Part shown: in pieces, positions 1 to 6,752 of the stretch | Layout: each line of letters opens with the position of its first letter | How positions within the stretch are numbered: position 1 is the first letter of the stretch | Assembly: GCA_035444405.1 (NCBI GenBank) | Contig: DAOMOP010000159.1 | Span: forward strand, 1-9,800 | DNA length: 9,800 nucleotides | Direction of reading: 5' to 3' | DNA from: DAOMOP01 sp035444405 | Lineage (GTDB): Bacteria > Pseudomonadota > Gammaproteobacteria > Burkholderiales > Rhodocyclaceae | The notes under the pieces: generated by a model | Databases searched by the model: none | Told to the model about the DNA's origin: nothing | The model's input: only the letters and a program-made list of their open reading frames with translations | Translations under genes and position numbers: made by a program

Positions 1-1804
1 CACCATCGGCAGCAACTACGTGCGCGCCTACAACTGCCTGCAGCTCGCGCTCGGCAACATCGGCGTCGAGGGCGGCGGTGCGAACATCTTCCGCGGCCAC
101 GACAACGTGCAGGGTGCGACCGACGTCGGCCCGAACCCGGACAACCTGCCCGGCTACTACCCGATCTCCGAAGCCGGCTGGAAGCACTGGTGCCGCGTGT
201 GGGGCGTCGACTACGAATGGCTGGCGGCGCGCTTCGACCAGAGCGAATACGACGACGGCCGCGGCGGCAAGGTGAAGCCGATCAATGCCGGCGGCATCAC
301 CGTGTCGCGCTGGATCGACGGCGTGCTCGAGGCGAAGGAGAACATCGCGCAGCGCGACAACATCCGTGCGGCGATGTTCTGGGGCCACGCGCCGAACTCG
401 CAGACGCGCGGACCGGAGATGAAGCGCGCGTTCGAGAAGCTCGACCTGCTGGTGATCATCGATCCGTATCCGACCGTGTCCGCGGTGCTGCACGACCGCA
501 GCGACGACACCTACCTGCTGCCGGCGGCGACACAGTACGAGCAGGCCGGCTCGGTCACCGCGTCGAACCGTTCGCTGCAGTGGCGCGAGAAGGTCATCGA
601 GCCGCTCTACGAGCACAAACCCGATGCCGAGATCGCCTATCTGCTCGCGGCCAAGCTCGGCTTCGCCGACCAGATGTTCAAGAATATCGAGGTGGTCGAC
701 GGCAAGCCGGTACCGGAGAGCATCCTGCGCGAGATCAATCGCGGCACGTGGTCGATCGGCTACACCGGCCAGAGCCCCGAGCGCCTGAAGGCGCACATGG
801 CCAACCAGCGCCACTTCGACGTCGTCAGCCTGAAGGCGCAGGGCGGCCCGCTCGACGGCGAGACCTACTGCCTGCCGTGGCCGTGCTACGGCACGCCGGA
901 AATGAAGCATCCCGGCACGCACGTGCTCTACGACACCAGCAAGCACGTGATGGAAGGCGGCGGCAATTTCCGCAATGCGTTCGGCACCGAGTACGAGGGC
1001 GAGAACCTGCTCGCCGAGGACTCGTGGTCCAAGGGCGCCGAGATCCAGGGCGGCTACCCGCAGTTCACCGCCGATCTCCTGAAGCAGCTCGGCTGGTGGG
1101 ACGAGCTGACGCCGGACGAGAAGCGCGAGGCCGAAGGCCGGTCGTGGACCACCGACTTGTCGGGCGGCATCATCCGCGTCGCGATGAAGCACGGCTGCCA
1201 TCCGTTCGGCAACGCCAAGGCGCGTGCCTACGTGTGGAACTTCCCGGATCCGGTGCCGATCCACCGCGAACCGCTGTATACGCCGCGCTACGATCTGGTC
1301 GCCGACTATCCGAGCTACGACGACCGCAAGGTGTTCTACCGCCTGCCGACGCGCTGGAAATCGGTGCAGGCGCGCGACTACAGCCGCGAATTCCCGCTCG
1401 TCCACACCTCCGGGCGCCTGGTCGAGTACGAAGGCGGCGGCGAGGAGACGCGTTCGAACCCGTGGCTCGCCGAGCTCAAGCAGGACATGTTCGTCGAGAT
1501 CAATCCGGCCGACGCGAACGATGCCAACGTGCGCGACGGGCAGATGGTGTGGCTCGAAGGGCCGGAAGGCGGCCGCATCCGCATCAAGGCACTGGTCACC
1601 AACCGCGTCGGCCGCGGCACGGTGTTCACGCCGTTCCACTTCGGCGGCCACTTCCAGGGCGAGGACCTGCTCGCCAAGTATCCGGAAGGGGCGGCGCCCT
1701 ACGTGCGCGGCGAGTCGACGAACACGGCGACCACCTACGGCTACGACGCGGTCACGATGATGCAGGAAACCAAGACCACGCTGTGCCGTGTGGTGCCGGC
1801 ATAA
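1..1804 (+). CDS. fdhA: Formate dehydrogenase catalytic (alpha) subunit, 5'-truncated by the window edge
   Basis: Molybdopterin-dependent subunit that would oxidise formate to CO2 and pass electrons to the Fe-S beta subunit. The gene is already open at the first bases (frame starts at base 2) and 600 residues are visible, ending at TAA. Members of this family are usually over 900 residues, so the N-terminal Fe4S4 domain and the catalytic Sec/Cys lie upstream and cannot be checked. Visible marks are a Gly-rich GGGAN...RGHDNVQGATDVG stretch near the start, typical of the molybdopterin oxidoreductase core; a cofactor-contact segment GHAPNSQTRGPEM followed by LDLLVIIDPYPT; and a C-terminal molydopterin-binding beta-barrel with LVHTSGRLVEY, EINPADA and FTPFHFGGH. 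The beta subunit gene follows after 24 bp, and the matching beta and gamma subunits downstream fix the identity as formate dehydrogenase rather than another DMSO-reductase family enzyme. The GTG at 20 is an internal codon, not a start. Confidence 0.93.
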   Translation, partial: TIGSNYVRAYNCLQLALGNIGVEGGGANIFRGHDNVQGATDVGPNPDNLPGYYPISEAGWKHWCRVWGVDYEWLAARFDQSEYDDGRGGKVKPINAGGITVSRWIDGVLEAKENIAQRDNIRAAMFWGHAPNSQTRGPEMKRAFEKLDLLVIIDPYPTVSAVLHDRSDDTYLLPAATQYEQAGSVTASNRSLQWREKVIEPLYEHKPDAEIAYLLAAKLGFADQMFKNIEVVDGKPVPESILREINRGTWSIGYTGQSPERLKAHMANQRHFDVVSLKAQGGPLDGETYCLPWPCYGTPEMKHPGTHVLYDTSKHVMEGGGNFRNAFGTEYEGENLLAEDSWSKGAEIQGGYPQFTADLLKQLGWWDELTPDEKREAEGRSWTTDLSGGIIRVAMKHGCHPFGNAKARAYVWNFPDPVPIHREPLYTPRYDLVADYPSYDDRKVFYRLPTRWKSVQARDYSREFPLVHTSGRLVEYEGGGEETRSNPWLAELKQDMFVEINPADANDANVRDGQMVWLEGPEGGRIRIKALVTNRVGRGTVFTPFHFGGHFQGEDLLAKYPEGAAPYVRGESTNTATTYGYDAVTMMQETKTTLCRVVPA

Positions 1805-1828
1805 GCCCCGATCGAGAGGAGAGCCGCA

Positions 1829-2413
1829 ATGGCCAGAATGAAATTTCTCTGTGACGCGGAGCGCTGCATCGAATGCCAGGCCTGTGTCACGGCATGCAAG
1901 AACGAGCACGAGGTGCCGTGGGGCGTCAATCGCCGCCGGGTGATCGTGATGGACGACGGCCAGCCGGGCGAGAAATCGATCTCGGTCGCCTGCATGCACT
2001 GTACCGATGCGCCGTGCGCGGCGGTGTGCCCGGTCGACTGCTTCTACACCACCGCCGACGGCATCGTGCTGCACGACAAGGACTTGTGCATCGGCTGCGG
2101 CTACTGCTTCTACGCGTGCCCGTTCGGCGCGCCGCAGTATCCGCAGCAGACCGCCTTCGGCGTGCGCGGCAAGATGGACAAGTGCACCTTCTGCGCCGGC
2201 GGCCCCGAGGACACGCACTCCGAGGCGGAGCTGACCAAGTACGGCACCAACCGCATCGCCGAAGGCAAGCTGCCGCTGTGCGCCGAGATGTGCTCGACCA
2301 AGGCCTTGCTCGCCGGCGACGGCGACGTGATCTCCGACATCTACCGGCAGCGTGTGATGCGTCGCGGCGGCCGGCCCCAGACCTGGGGCTGGCAGGCGGC
2401 CTACGGCACGTGA
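1829..2413 (+). CDS. fdh3B: Formate dehydrogenase FDH3-type beta subunit, four [4Fe-4S] clusters
   Basis: Electron-transfer subunit of 194 residues linking the molybdenum subunit to the membrane cytochrome b. Sixteen cysteines fall into the expected ferredoxin-like sets: Cys13/16/19/23, Cys55/58/63/67, Cys87/90/93/97, and a split set Cys119/122/151/155. This is the DmsB/FdnH/HybA pattern of four [4Fe-4S] clusters. The sequence around VPWGVNRRRV, SVACMHC and LPLCAEMCSTKALLAGDGDV matches what I know of the FDH3 beta subunit family, and about 200 residues is its normal length. Unlike E. coli FdnH it has no C-terminal transmembrane helix, so it would be held in place by its partners. The ATG at 1829 is preceded by a strong GAGGAG ribosome-binding site, 24 bp after the alpha-subunit stop. 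Co-transcription with the alpha subunit is very likely. Confidence 0.93.
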   Translation: MARMKFLCDAERCIECQACVTACKNEHEVPWGVNRRRVIVMDDGQPGEKSISVACMHCTDAPCAAVCPVDCFYTTADGIVLHDKDLCIGCGYCFYACPFGAPQYPQQTAFGVRGKMDKCTFCAGGPEDTHSEAELTKYGTNRIAEGKLPLCAEMCSTKALLAGDGDVISDIYRQRVMRRGGRPQTWGWQAAYGT

Positions 2414-2422
2414 GGCGTGCGC

Positions 2423-2448
2423 CGGCGGGGCCTTGCGGGGCCCCGCCG
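2423..2448 (+). promoter_or_regulatory. Strong intercistronic GC hairpin
   Basis: Directly seen: a 10-base arm (CGGCGGGGCC, 2423-2432), a 6-base loop (2433-2438) and a perfectly complementary arm (2439-2448). It begins 10 bases after the beta-subunit stop and ends 35 bases before the lipoprotein start. No T-run follows, so it does not look like a simple intrinsic terminator. In an operon this kind of hairpin commonly protects the upstream message from 3' exonucleases or attenuates downstream transcription. Which applies here is inference. Confidence 0.6.
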
Positions 2449-2483
2449 CGTGCGTCCGACACCGAAGCGAAAGGAGCGAACCG

Positions 2484-2678
2484 ATGCCGTACAAAGCGAT
2501 GCTTGCCGCGCTGGCGAGTGCCAGCCTGTTGCTGCTCAGTGCCTGCGAGTCCGAGGTCAGCTTTCACGAACCGGGCGTCTACAAGGGCAAGCCGGATGAG
2601 ACGGCGACCGAGGAAGCGGCACAGCGCCGGCAGGAGCAACTGCGCGAGCGTGCGATGACCGGCATGACCGACCGTTAG
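2484..2678 (+). CDS. Small predicted lipoprotein of the formate dehydrogenase operon
   Basis: A 64-residue protein with a short type II signal: Met-Pro-Tyr-Lys, a hydrophobic stretch (residues 6-18), then lipobox LSAC with Cys21 as the predicted lipidated residue. The mature part is only about 44 residues. It starts ESEVSFHEPGVYKGKPD and ends in a charged Gln/Arg/Glu-rich helix-prone segment (residues 44-57). The start at 2484 is chosen because AAGGAG lies 8 bases upstream and it places the signal peptide at the N-terminus; the in-frame ATG at 2433 would put 17 extra residues ahead of the signal and falls inside the hairpin. It sits between the beta and gamma genes, and its stop codon overlaps the gamma gene's ribosome-binding site, so the three are almost certainly co-translated. 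I do not recognise a named family. A role as a periplasm-facing accessory of the dehydrogenase is inferred from position only. Confidence 0.8.
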   Translation: MPYKAMLAALASASLLLLSACESEVSFHEPGVYKGKPDETATEEAAQRRQEQLRERAMTGMTDR

Positions 2679-2689
2679 GAGTCCCCGCC

Positions 2690-3808
2690 ATGAACGTAGC
2701 GACCGAATCGAACCCGCAGCGGCGCCGCTGGCGGGCCATGCTGTGGAGTGTCCTGGCCATCGTCGTGCTGGCGATGGTGCTGCCGTCGCTGGGTTACGTG
2801 ATGGCCCAGTCCGGCGGCCAGAGTGTGCAAGAGCAGCAACGGGCGCGGGAGCAGCAGCGTTTCGGCCAGGAAGGCGTCGCGAATCCGCGCTCGGAAATGT
2901 GGCGCGACGCGCGCGAGGGCCGGCAGGGCTTCACGACGCAGAGCGGCCCGTACGTCACCAACACGCTGATCTCGAACGTCGGCGACAACTGGCGCCAGTT
3001 CCGCACCGGTCCGCTGGTGAGCTACGGCGGCTGGTTCCTGACGGCGGTGGTGGTGCTGATCGCGCTCTTCTTCGCGCTCGTCGGCACGGCGCGGCTCGAG
3101 CACGGGCGCTCGGGCATGACGATCGAGCGCTGGCGCGCGCACGAGCGCTTCCTGCACTGGTTCACCGCGATTTCGTTCATCCTGCTCGCGATCAGCGGCC
3201 TGAGCCTGCTGTTCGGCCGCGCCGTGCTGATCCCGGCCTTCGGCAAGGACGGCTTCGCGGCCTACGCGCAGGTCGCCCGCGTCGTGCACAACTACCTCGG
3301 GCCGTTCTTCTCGATCGGCGTGCTGCTGATGATCGTGCTGTGGGTGCGGCACAACATCCCGAACCGCGTCGATCTCGAGTGGTTCAAGCAGGGTGGCGGC
3401 ATCATCGGCAAGCGCCATCCGTCGGCGGGCAAGCTCAACGGCGGCGAGAAAGTATGGTTCTGGCTCGGGGTCGTCGTGTTCGGCCTGACCGTCAGCGTGA
3501 CCGGTTTCGTGCTCGACTTCCCCGCCTACGGGCAGAGCCGCGAAACCATGGCCTGGATGCAGGGCGTGCATGCGATCACGGCGCTGCTGTGGATCGGCTT
3601 CTTCCTCGGCCACGCCTACATCGGCACGCTCGGCACCGAAGGCGCCTTCGAAGGCATGGCGCGCGGCCGCGTCGATGTGAACTGGGCCAAGCAGCACCAC
3701 GACCTGTGGTACCAGGAGCAGCTCGCGAAAGGCGTGCGCCCGGTGCCGGCCGAGGACACCGCCAAGGGTGGCGGCGAGACGCGACCGGTCGGGCAGCCGA
3801 CACCTTGA
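2690..3808 (+). CDS. fdhC: Formate dehydrogenase gamma subunit, membrane cytochrome b
   Basis: Membrane anchor and quinone-reducing subunit, 372 residues. Order seen: a basic N-terminus (QRRRWR) and hydrophobic segment at about 17-38 ending VMA-QS, which could be a cleaved signal or an anchor; a hydrophilic stretch at about 40-108; a transmembrane helix at about 112-132; then a four-helix di-heme cytochrome b domain with helices near 157-176, 201-219, 255-275 and 291-311. By analogy with FdnI of E. coli, likely heme ligands are His156 (in HERFLHWF), His200, His294 and His308. The 14-residue spacing of the last two matches my recollection of FdnI. The protein is much longer than FdnI (about 217 residues) because of the N-terminal extension and a hydrophilic C-terminal tail from about 325. 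AGGAG lies 8 bases before the ATG. The gene follows the lipoprotein gene by 11 bp. Confidence 0.93.
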   Translation: MNVATESNPQRRRWRAMLWSVLAIVVLAMVLPSLGYVMAQSGGQSVQEQQRAREQQRFGQEGVANPRSEMWRDAREGRQGFTTQSGPYVTNTLISNVGDNWRQFRTGPLVSYGGWFLTAVVVLIALFFALVGTARLEHGRSGMTIERWRAHERFLHWFTAISFILLAISGLSLLFGRAVLIPAFGKDGFAAYAQVARVVHNYLGPFFSIGVLLMIVLWVRHNIPNRVDLEWFKQGGGIIGKRHPSAGKLNGGEKVWFWLGVVVFGLTVSVTGFVLDFPAYGQSRETMAWMQGVHAITALLWIGFFLGHAYIGTLGTEGAFEGMARGRVDVNWAKQHHDLWYQEQLAKGVRPVPAEDTAKGGGETRPVGQPTP

Positions 3809-3896
3809 TCGGCTCCGTGCCCGGGCCGACTGCGCTCATGCCGGCGAGCCGCGCGGCGTGCCCCGCCGTCGGCCCGGCCTCCGAGCGGGAGAAGCG

Positions 3897-4409
3897 ATGA
3901 AGTTCTTGCGGGTGACCCGCCTCGACGACAGCGACGAACACGTCTATGCGCCGGCCGCCCGAGTCGGCGAGCTCGCCGTCACCGGCAGCTTCGTGTTCAC
4001 GTTCGCCGACGACGATCCCGAGTCCATGACCGGCAAACCGCGTCAGGCCTTCCGCACCGGCTTTCTCGGGCTCGAAAGCTTCGGCTGGGCGACGCTGGTG
4101 CGCATCGTCGACATCAGCGAGGACGAGTACGAGCAGGCGGTCGAAGCGCTCGCGCGCCATCTGATGCGCGCCTATGGGGCGCCGTCGCTCGCCGAGGCGC
4201 TGCCGGTGGCGCGCCGGGAGGTCGACTTCGCCGCCGGACTGTGCGAACACGGCGTCGGCACGCTGCTCGCGCTCGAACGCCATGCCGACGGCGAGGGCAT
4301 CCACGAGGCCTTCCGGCGCGTGCTGCCGCAGCGCGCGGACTGGGAGGGGCATGGTGGCGAGGTGCGGATCTGGGAGATGTTCCCGGACACACGGTCGGTT
4401 CGCAAGTGA
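3897..4409 (+). CDS. Conserved protein of unknown function, probable DUF6505 family, formate dehydrogenase-associated
   Basis: A 170-residue soluble protein beginning MKFLRVTRLDDSDEHVY, with no signal peptide, membrane segment or cysteine cluster. It looks like a compact alpha/beta protein: an N-terminal beta-rich half (residues 1-75, containing TGSFVFTF and KPRQAFRTGFLGLESFG) and a helical second half ending RIWEMFPDTRSVRK. I recall this signature as the DUF6505 family, met in formate dehydrogenase gene clusters of proteobacteria; the family assignment is from memory. The ATG at 3897 is chosen because GGGAGAA lies just upstream. An upstream in-frame extension would begin inside the gamma-subunit gene. 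It is the last gene of the operon, 88 bp after the gamma gene. A role in maturation or assembly of the dehydrogenase is possible, but only context supports it. Confidence 0.75.
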   Translation: MKFLRVTRLDDSDEHVYAPAARVGELAVTGSFVFTFADDDPESMTGKPRQAFRTGFLGLESFGWATLVRIVDISEDEYEQAVEALARHLMRAYGAPSLAEALPVARREVDFAAGLCEHGVGTLLALERHADGEGIHEAFRRVLPQRADWEGHGGEVRIWEMFPDTRSVRK

Positions 4410-4461
4410 CAAGGCGATGGCCGCCGGCGCAGCGTCGCGATGAACCCCCAGCGGTGGACGC

Positions 4462-5478
4462 CTACACCCGCAGCAGCACCACCTTCAACGGCGGGTTACC
4501 GTCCGGGCTCGGAAAGTCGTCCTCCGGCGCGATCCATTCGAGCGCGCGCAGCGGCCGGCCGGCCTTGCGGGCGCTGCGTTCGAGCTGATCGATCCACGCC
4601 TCGCGCTCGACCTGCGCGACGTTGTTGCAACAGATCAGCGTGCCGCCTTCGGCGGTCGCCAGCAGCGCCGGCTTGAACAGCGCGGCGTAGTCGCGGACCA
4701 GGTCGACGACGCCGAACGGGCTCTTCGCGTAGGCCGGCGGATCGAGGAAGACGATGTCGAACTGCCGCGGCGCGAGCTCGGGAAAAGGCGGCAGCCGCTT
4801 GCCGCGCACCGTCTTCGGCTGGCCGAGGCCGGAGAGCTGGCGCAGCGCCGCGAAGGCGTCGCTCTTGACGAAGCGCACGCGGATCGGCAAGTCGTTGAGA
4901 CGGGCATTGTCCTTGCCGACGGCGAGCGCGGATTCGGCGAAATCGACGTTCACGACGTGGCTCGCCCCCGCCGCGGCCGCCGCGATGCCGACGCCGCAGG
5001 TGTAGGCGAACACGTTCAGCAGCGACTTGCCCGCCGCTTCCTGCATCACGCGCCGGCGCCCTGCGCGCAGATCCAGGAACAGCCACGGATCCTGCCCGGC
5101 GTGCCGCGCCTGGAAGCGGTAGCTCACGCCGAGCTCGCGGAACGTTCGCGCCTCGTGTGCGATGGCGTTCTGCTCGGGCGGCAGCCGGTTGGCGATGCGC
5201 GAGTTCGCGCGGCTGCGGTCGTTCCAGATCAGCGGCAGCGACGGATACGCTGCGGCGTAGAAGGCCTGCAGCTCGGCGAGCTCGCCGTCGTCGAGCGGGC
5301 GGTGGAAGGTCTGCGCGAGCAGCAGGTCGCCGTAGCGGTCCACGGTCAGGCCCGGCTGACCCTCGACGCTGCCGTGAAACAGCCGCCAGGCATCGGTGCG
5401 TTCGGATTCGAGCCGTGCGATGAGCGGCCCGCGCGCGGCAAGTGCCGTCGCGAGGCAGTCGGAAAGAGGCGGGGACAT
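4462..5478 (-). CDS. Class I SAM-dependent methyltransferase, RlmI-like (23S rRNA m5C type)
   Basis: A 338-residue Rossmann-fold methyltransferase related to RlmI and the C-terminal half of RlmKL, which methylate 23S rRNA. Seen: a substrate-side segment PGLTVDRYGDLLLAQ (residues 42-56), SAM motif I NVFAYTCGVGIA (155-166), an acidic NVDFAESAL ribose contact (177-185), and motif IV LDPPAYAKS (245-253), the hallmark of this group. It is shorter than E. coli RlmI (about 396 residues) and shows no clear N-terminal PUA domain, so RNA target and position cannot be named. The ATG at 5478 is chosen: AAGG lies 6 bases upstream and the protein aligns from there. A GTG at 5508 would add 10 Pro/Ser-rich residues, but it abuts a possible -10 element. 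It converges on the formate dehydrogenase operon with a 52-bp gap and no clear bidirectional terminator. Confidence 0.85.
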   Translation of the reverse strand: MSPPLSDCLATALAARGPLIARLESERTDAWRLFHGSVEGQPGLTVDRYGDLLLAQTFHRPLDDGELAELQAFYAAAYPSLPLIWNDRSRANSRIANRLPPEQNAIAHEARTFRELGVSYRFQARHAGQDPWLFLDLRAGRRRVMQEAAGKSLLNVFAYTCGVGIAAAAAGASHVVNVDFAESALAVGKDNARLNDLPIRVRFVKSDAFAALRQLSGLGQPKTVRGKRLPPFPELAPRQFDIVFLDPPAYAKSPFGVVDLVRDYAALFKPALLATAEGGTLICCNNVAQVEREAWIDQLERSARKAGRPLRALEWIAPEDDFPSPDGNPPLKVVLLRV

Positions 5479-5508
5479 GGGCGGCCTTGCCGGGCTGGTG
5501 GGCCGCAC

Positions 5509-5514
5509 ATGATA
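5509..5514 (-). promoter_or_regulatory. Possible -10 element for the RlmI-like gene
   Basis: On the minus strand, GCTATCAT appears in the 102-bp gap between the hydrolase stop and the methyltransferase ATG. TATCAT is one base from TATAAT and stands out in very GC-rich surroundings. No convincing -35 box is seen at the usual spacing. If real, the transcript would begin near 5502 and give a leader of about 25 bases to the ATG at 5478, which argues against the GTG start at 5508. Confidence 0.3.
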
Positions 5515-5580
5515 GCCGCTCCGGGCGCGGCAGGGCGCGCCGATGGCCGGCGCTGCTGCGCTCGACCCGCTTGCCTCGCG

Positions 5581-6693
5581 CTAACTGAGCTTGTACATGT
5601 TGCGCCCGACGTCGAAGGCGAGGCCGTCCTCGGCGAACTCGCCGTTGAGCGCCTTCTGGAAGAAAGCCTTCACCTTGGCGTTTCTCAGCGGCCGGTCCTC
5701 GAAGTAGGCGTGCGAATCGCCGACGTGCGCCTGCCCGGTGAAGTCGACGTAGACCGCCTGGCGCGAATCGAGGCGGTATGGATAGTGGCCGAGGCGGGCC
5801 TTCTGCTGCTCGCCGAGCTTCATGCGCGAGGCCTGCAGGGCGCCGTCACGCTCGTTGATCGTGACGTAGACGTGGCCGCGGCAGTTGATGCGGTCCACCC
5901 ATTCGGCATGGGATTCGTTGTTCGTGTCGGCGGCGACGAGGACGACGTTGTCGAACACCAGCAGGTCGCCCCGATACACCGAGGACTTGAGCAGGTGCTT
6001 GAACACGTAGTTGCCCATGCTGTGCAGCATCATGTTGAGCGTGAATGGGCACCACTTCTGCGCCTGGCTGGTGAAAAAGCGGTCCCACTGCTCGCCGTCG
6101 TCGGCAAAGCGTCTGTTCGCCTCGTCTTCGACGCGCTTGACGTGCTCGGCATGGATCTCGTGCAGCAGCTCTTCGATGCGGGCGAGGCAGCGGTCGAGGG
6201 CGCCGGTCGAGGCGAGCGCGTCGCGCTTGTCGCTCTTGTAGCTCGCCACCCCGGTGACGCCGCCGCCGTTGGCCGGCCAGGTGAAGGGCAGCACCTCGAC
6301 GCCGTAGTTGTTCTCGAGCCGCTCGGCGCGATCGAGCACCGCCTCGACGTCGTTGTTGTAGCCATGGACGAAGAAGACGAGGTTGCGTCCCTTCTCCGCG
6401 CTTCCGGTGGACTTCGGGTTGATGCGCGCGAGAATCTTGCGCGCGACGTAGCTGCTCGCGTAGATCGGCCGCGCTTCGCCGGTCTCGGGATCGAGCTGCG
6501 GCTGCAGCCCGACCTCGTCGGCCATTTCCCGCGTGATCGCATCGGGCAGGATCTTCACGCGCCAGCGCCGGCCCTCGCGTACCGCCTCGGCCAGGCGCAG
6601 TTCGTTCGGGCCGCGCGGGTTCGGGCGTGCGCCGAAGGCCTTGGAGACTGTCGTCTGCGTTTCGTCCACGTCGCGGTTGGTCACGATGAACAT
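5581..6693 (-). CDS. Alpha/beta hydrolase, DUF900-like, function unknown
   Basis: A 370-residue predicted serine hydrolase. Seen: an N-terminal region of about 100 residues without a known motif; the oxyanion-loop motif FFVHGYNND (107-115); FTWPANGGG (137-145); the nucleophile elbow LHSMGN with Ser225; DNVVLVAADTN (248-258) with a candidate acid Asp256; and a late His328 in GDSHAYF as the likely catalytic base. The HGYNN, TWP, HSMGN and VVLVAAD order is that of the DUF900 group. There is no signal peptide, so it is probably cytoplasmic. Substrate is unknown. The ATG at 6693 is chosen because GGGAGG lies 8 bases upstream; the frame stays open upstream into the neighbouring methyltransferase gene, which is not a likely start. 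It lies 59 bp downstream of that gene in the same direction. Its last 26 or so codons have a degraded copy at 9404-9474. Confidence 0.85.
   Translation of the reverse strand: MFIVTNRDVDETQTTVSKAFGARPNPRGPNELRLAEAVREGRRWRVKILPDAITREMADEVGLQPQLDPETGEARPIYASSYVARKILARINPKSTGSAEKGRNLVFFVHGYNNDVEAVLDRAERLENNYGVEVLPFTWPANGGGVTGVASYKSDKRDALASTGALDRCLARIEELLHEIHAEHVKRVEDEANRRFADDGEQWDRFFTSQAQKWCPFTLNMMLHSMGNYVFKHLLKSSVYRGDLLVFDNVVLVAADTNNESHAEWVDRINCRGHVYVTINERDGALQASRMKLGEQQKARLGHYPYRLDSRQAVYVDFTGQAHVGDSHAYFEDRPLRNAKVKAFFQKALNGEFAEDGLAFDVGRNMYKLS
5587..5657 (-). repeat. Intact parent of the duplicated hydrolase 3' end
   Basis: These 71 bases, the last codons of the DUF900-like hydrolase, match 9404-9474 without gaps at about 63 of 71 positions by hand count. 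They encode NGEFAEDGLAFDVGRNMYKL in the intact gene. Confidence 0.85.
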
Positions 6694-6752
6694 CGCTCTG
6701 TCCTCCCATGCTTGGGCGTCGAAGGCCCGGTTATTGTGCGCGGCCGCTTTCG

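Noticed and set aside
190..1854. A 554-codon plus-strand frame overlapping the formate dehydrogenase alpha gene
   Set aside because: The translation is Arg-rich with no recognisable motif and lies entirely over a well-supported gene in another frame.
2675..3700. A 341-codon minus-strand frame antisense to the gamma subunit
   Set aside because: The translation is rich in His/Arg/Glu/Ala with no domain, and the opposite strand encodes an unmistakable cytochrome b.
5479..5508. GTG at 5508 as start of the RlmI-like methyltransferase
   Set aside because: It adds only 10 low-complexity residues and directly abuts a possible -10 element. The ATG at 5478 has a better-placed ribosome-binding site.
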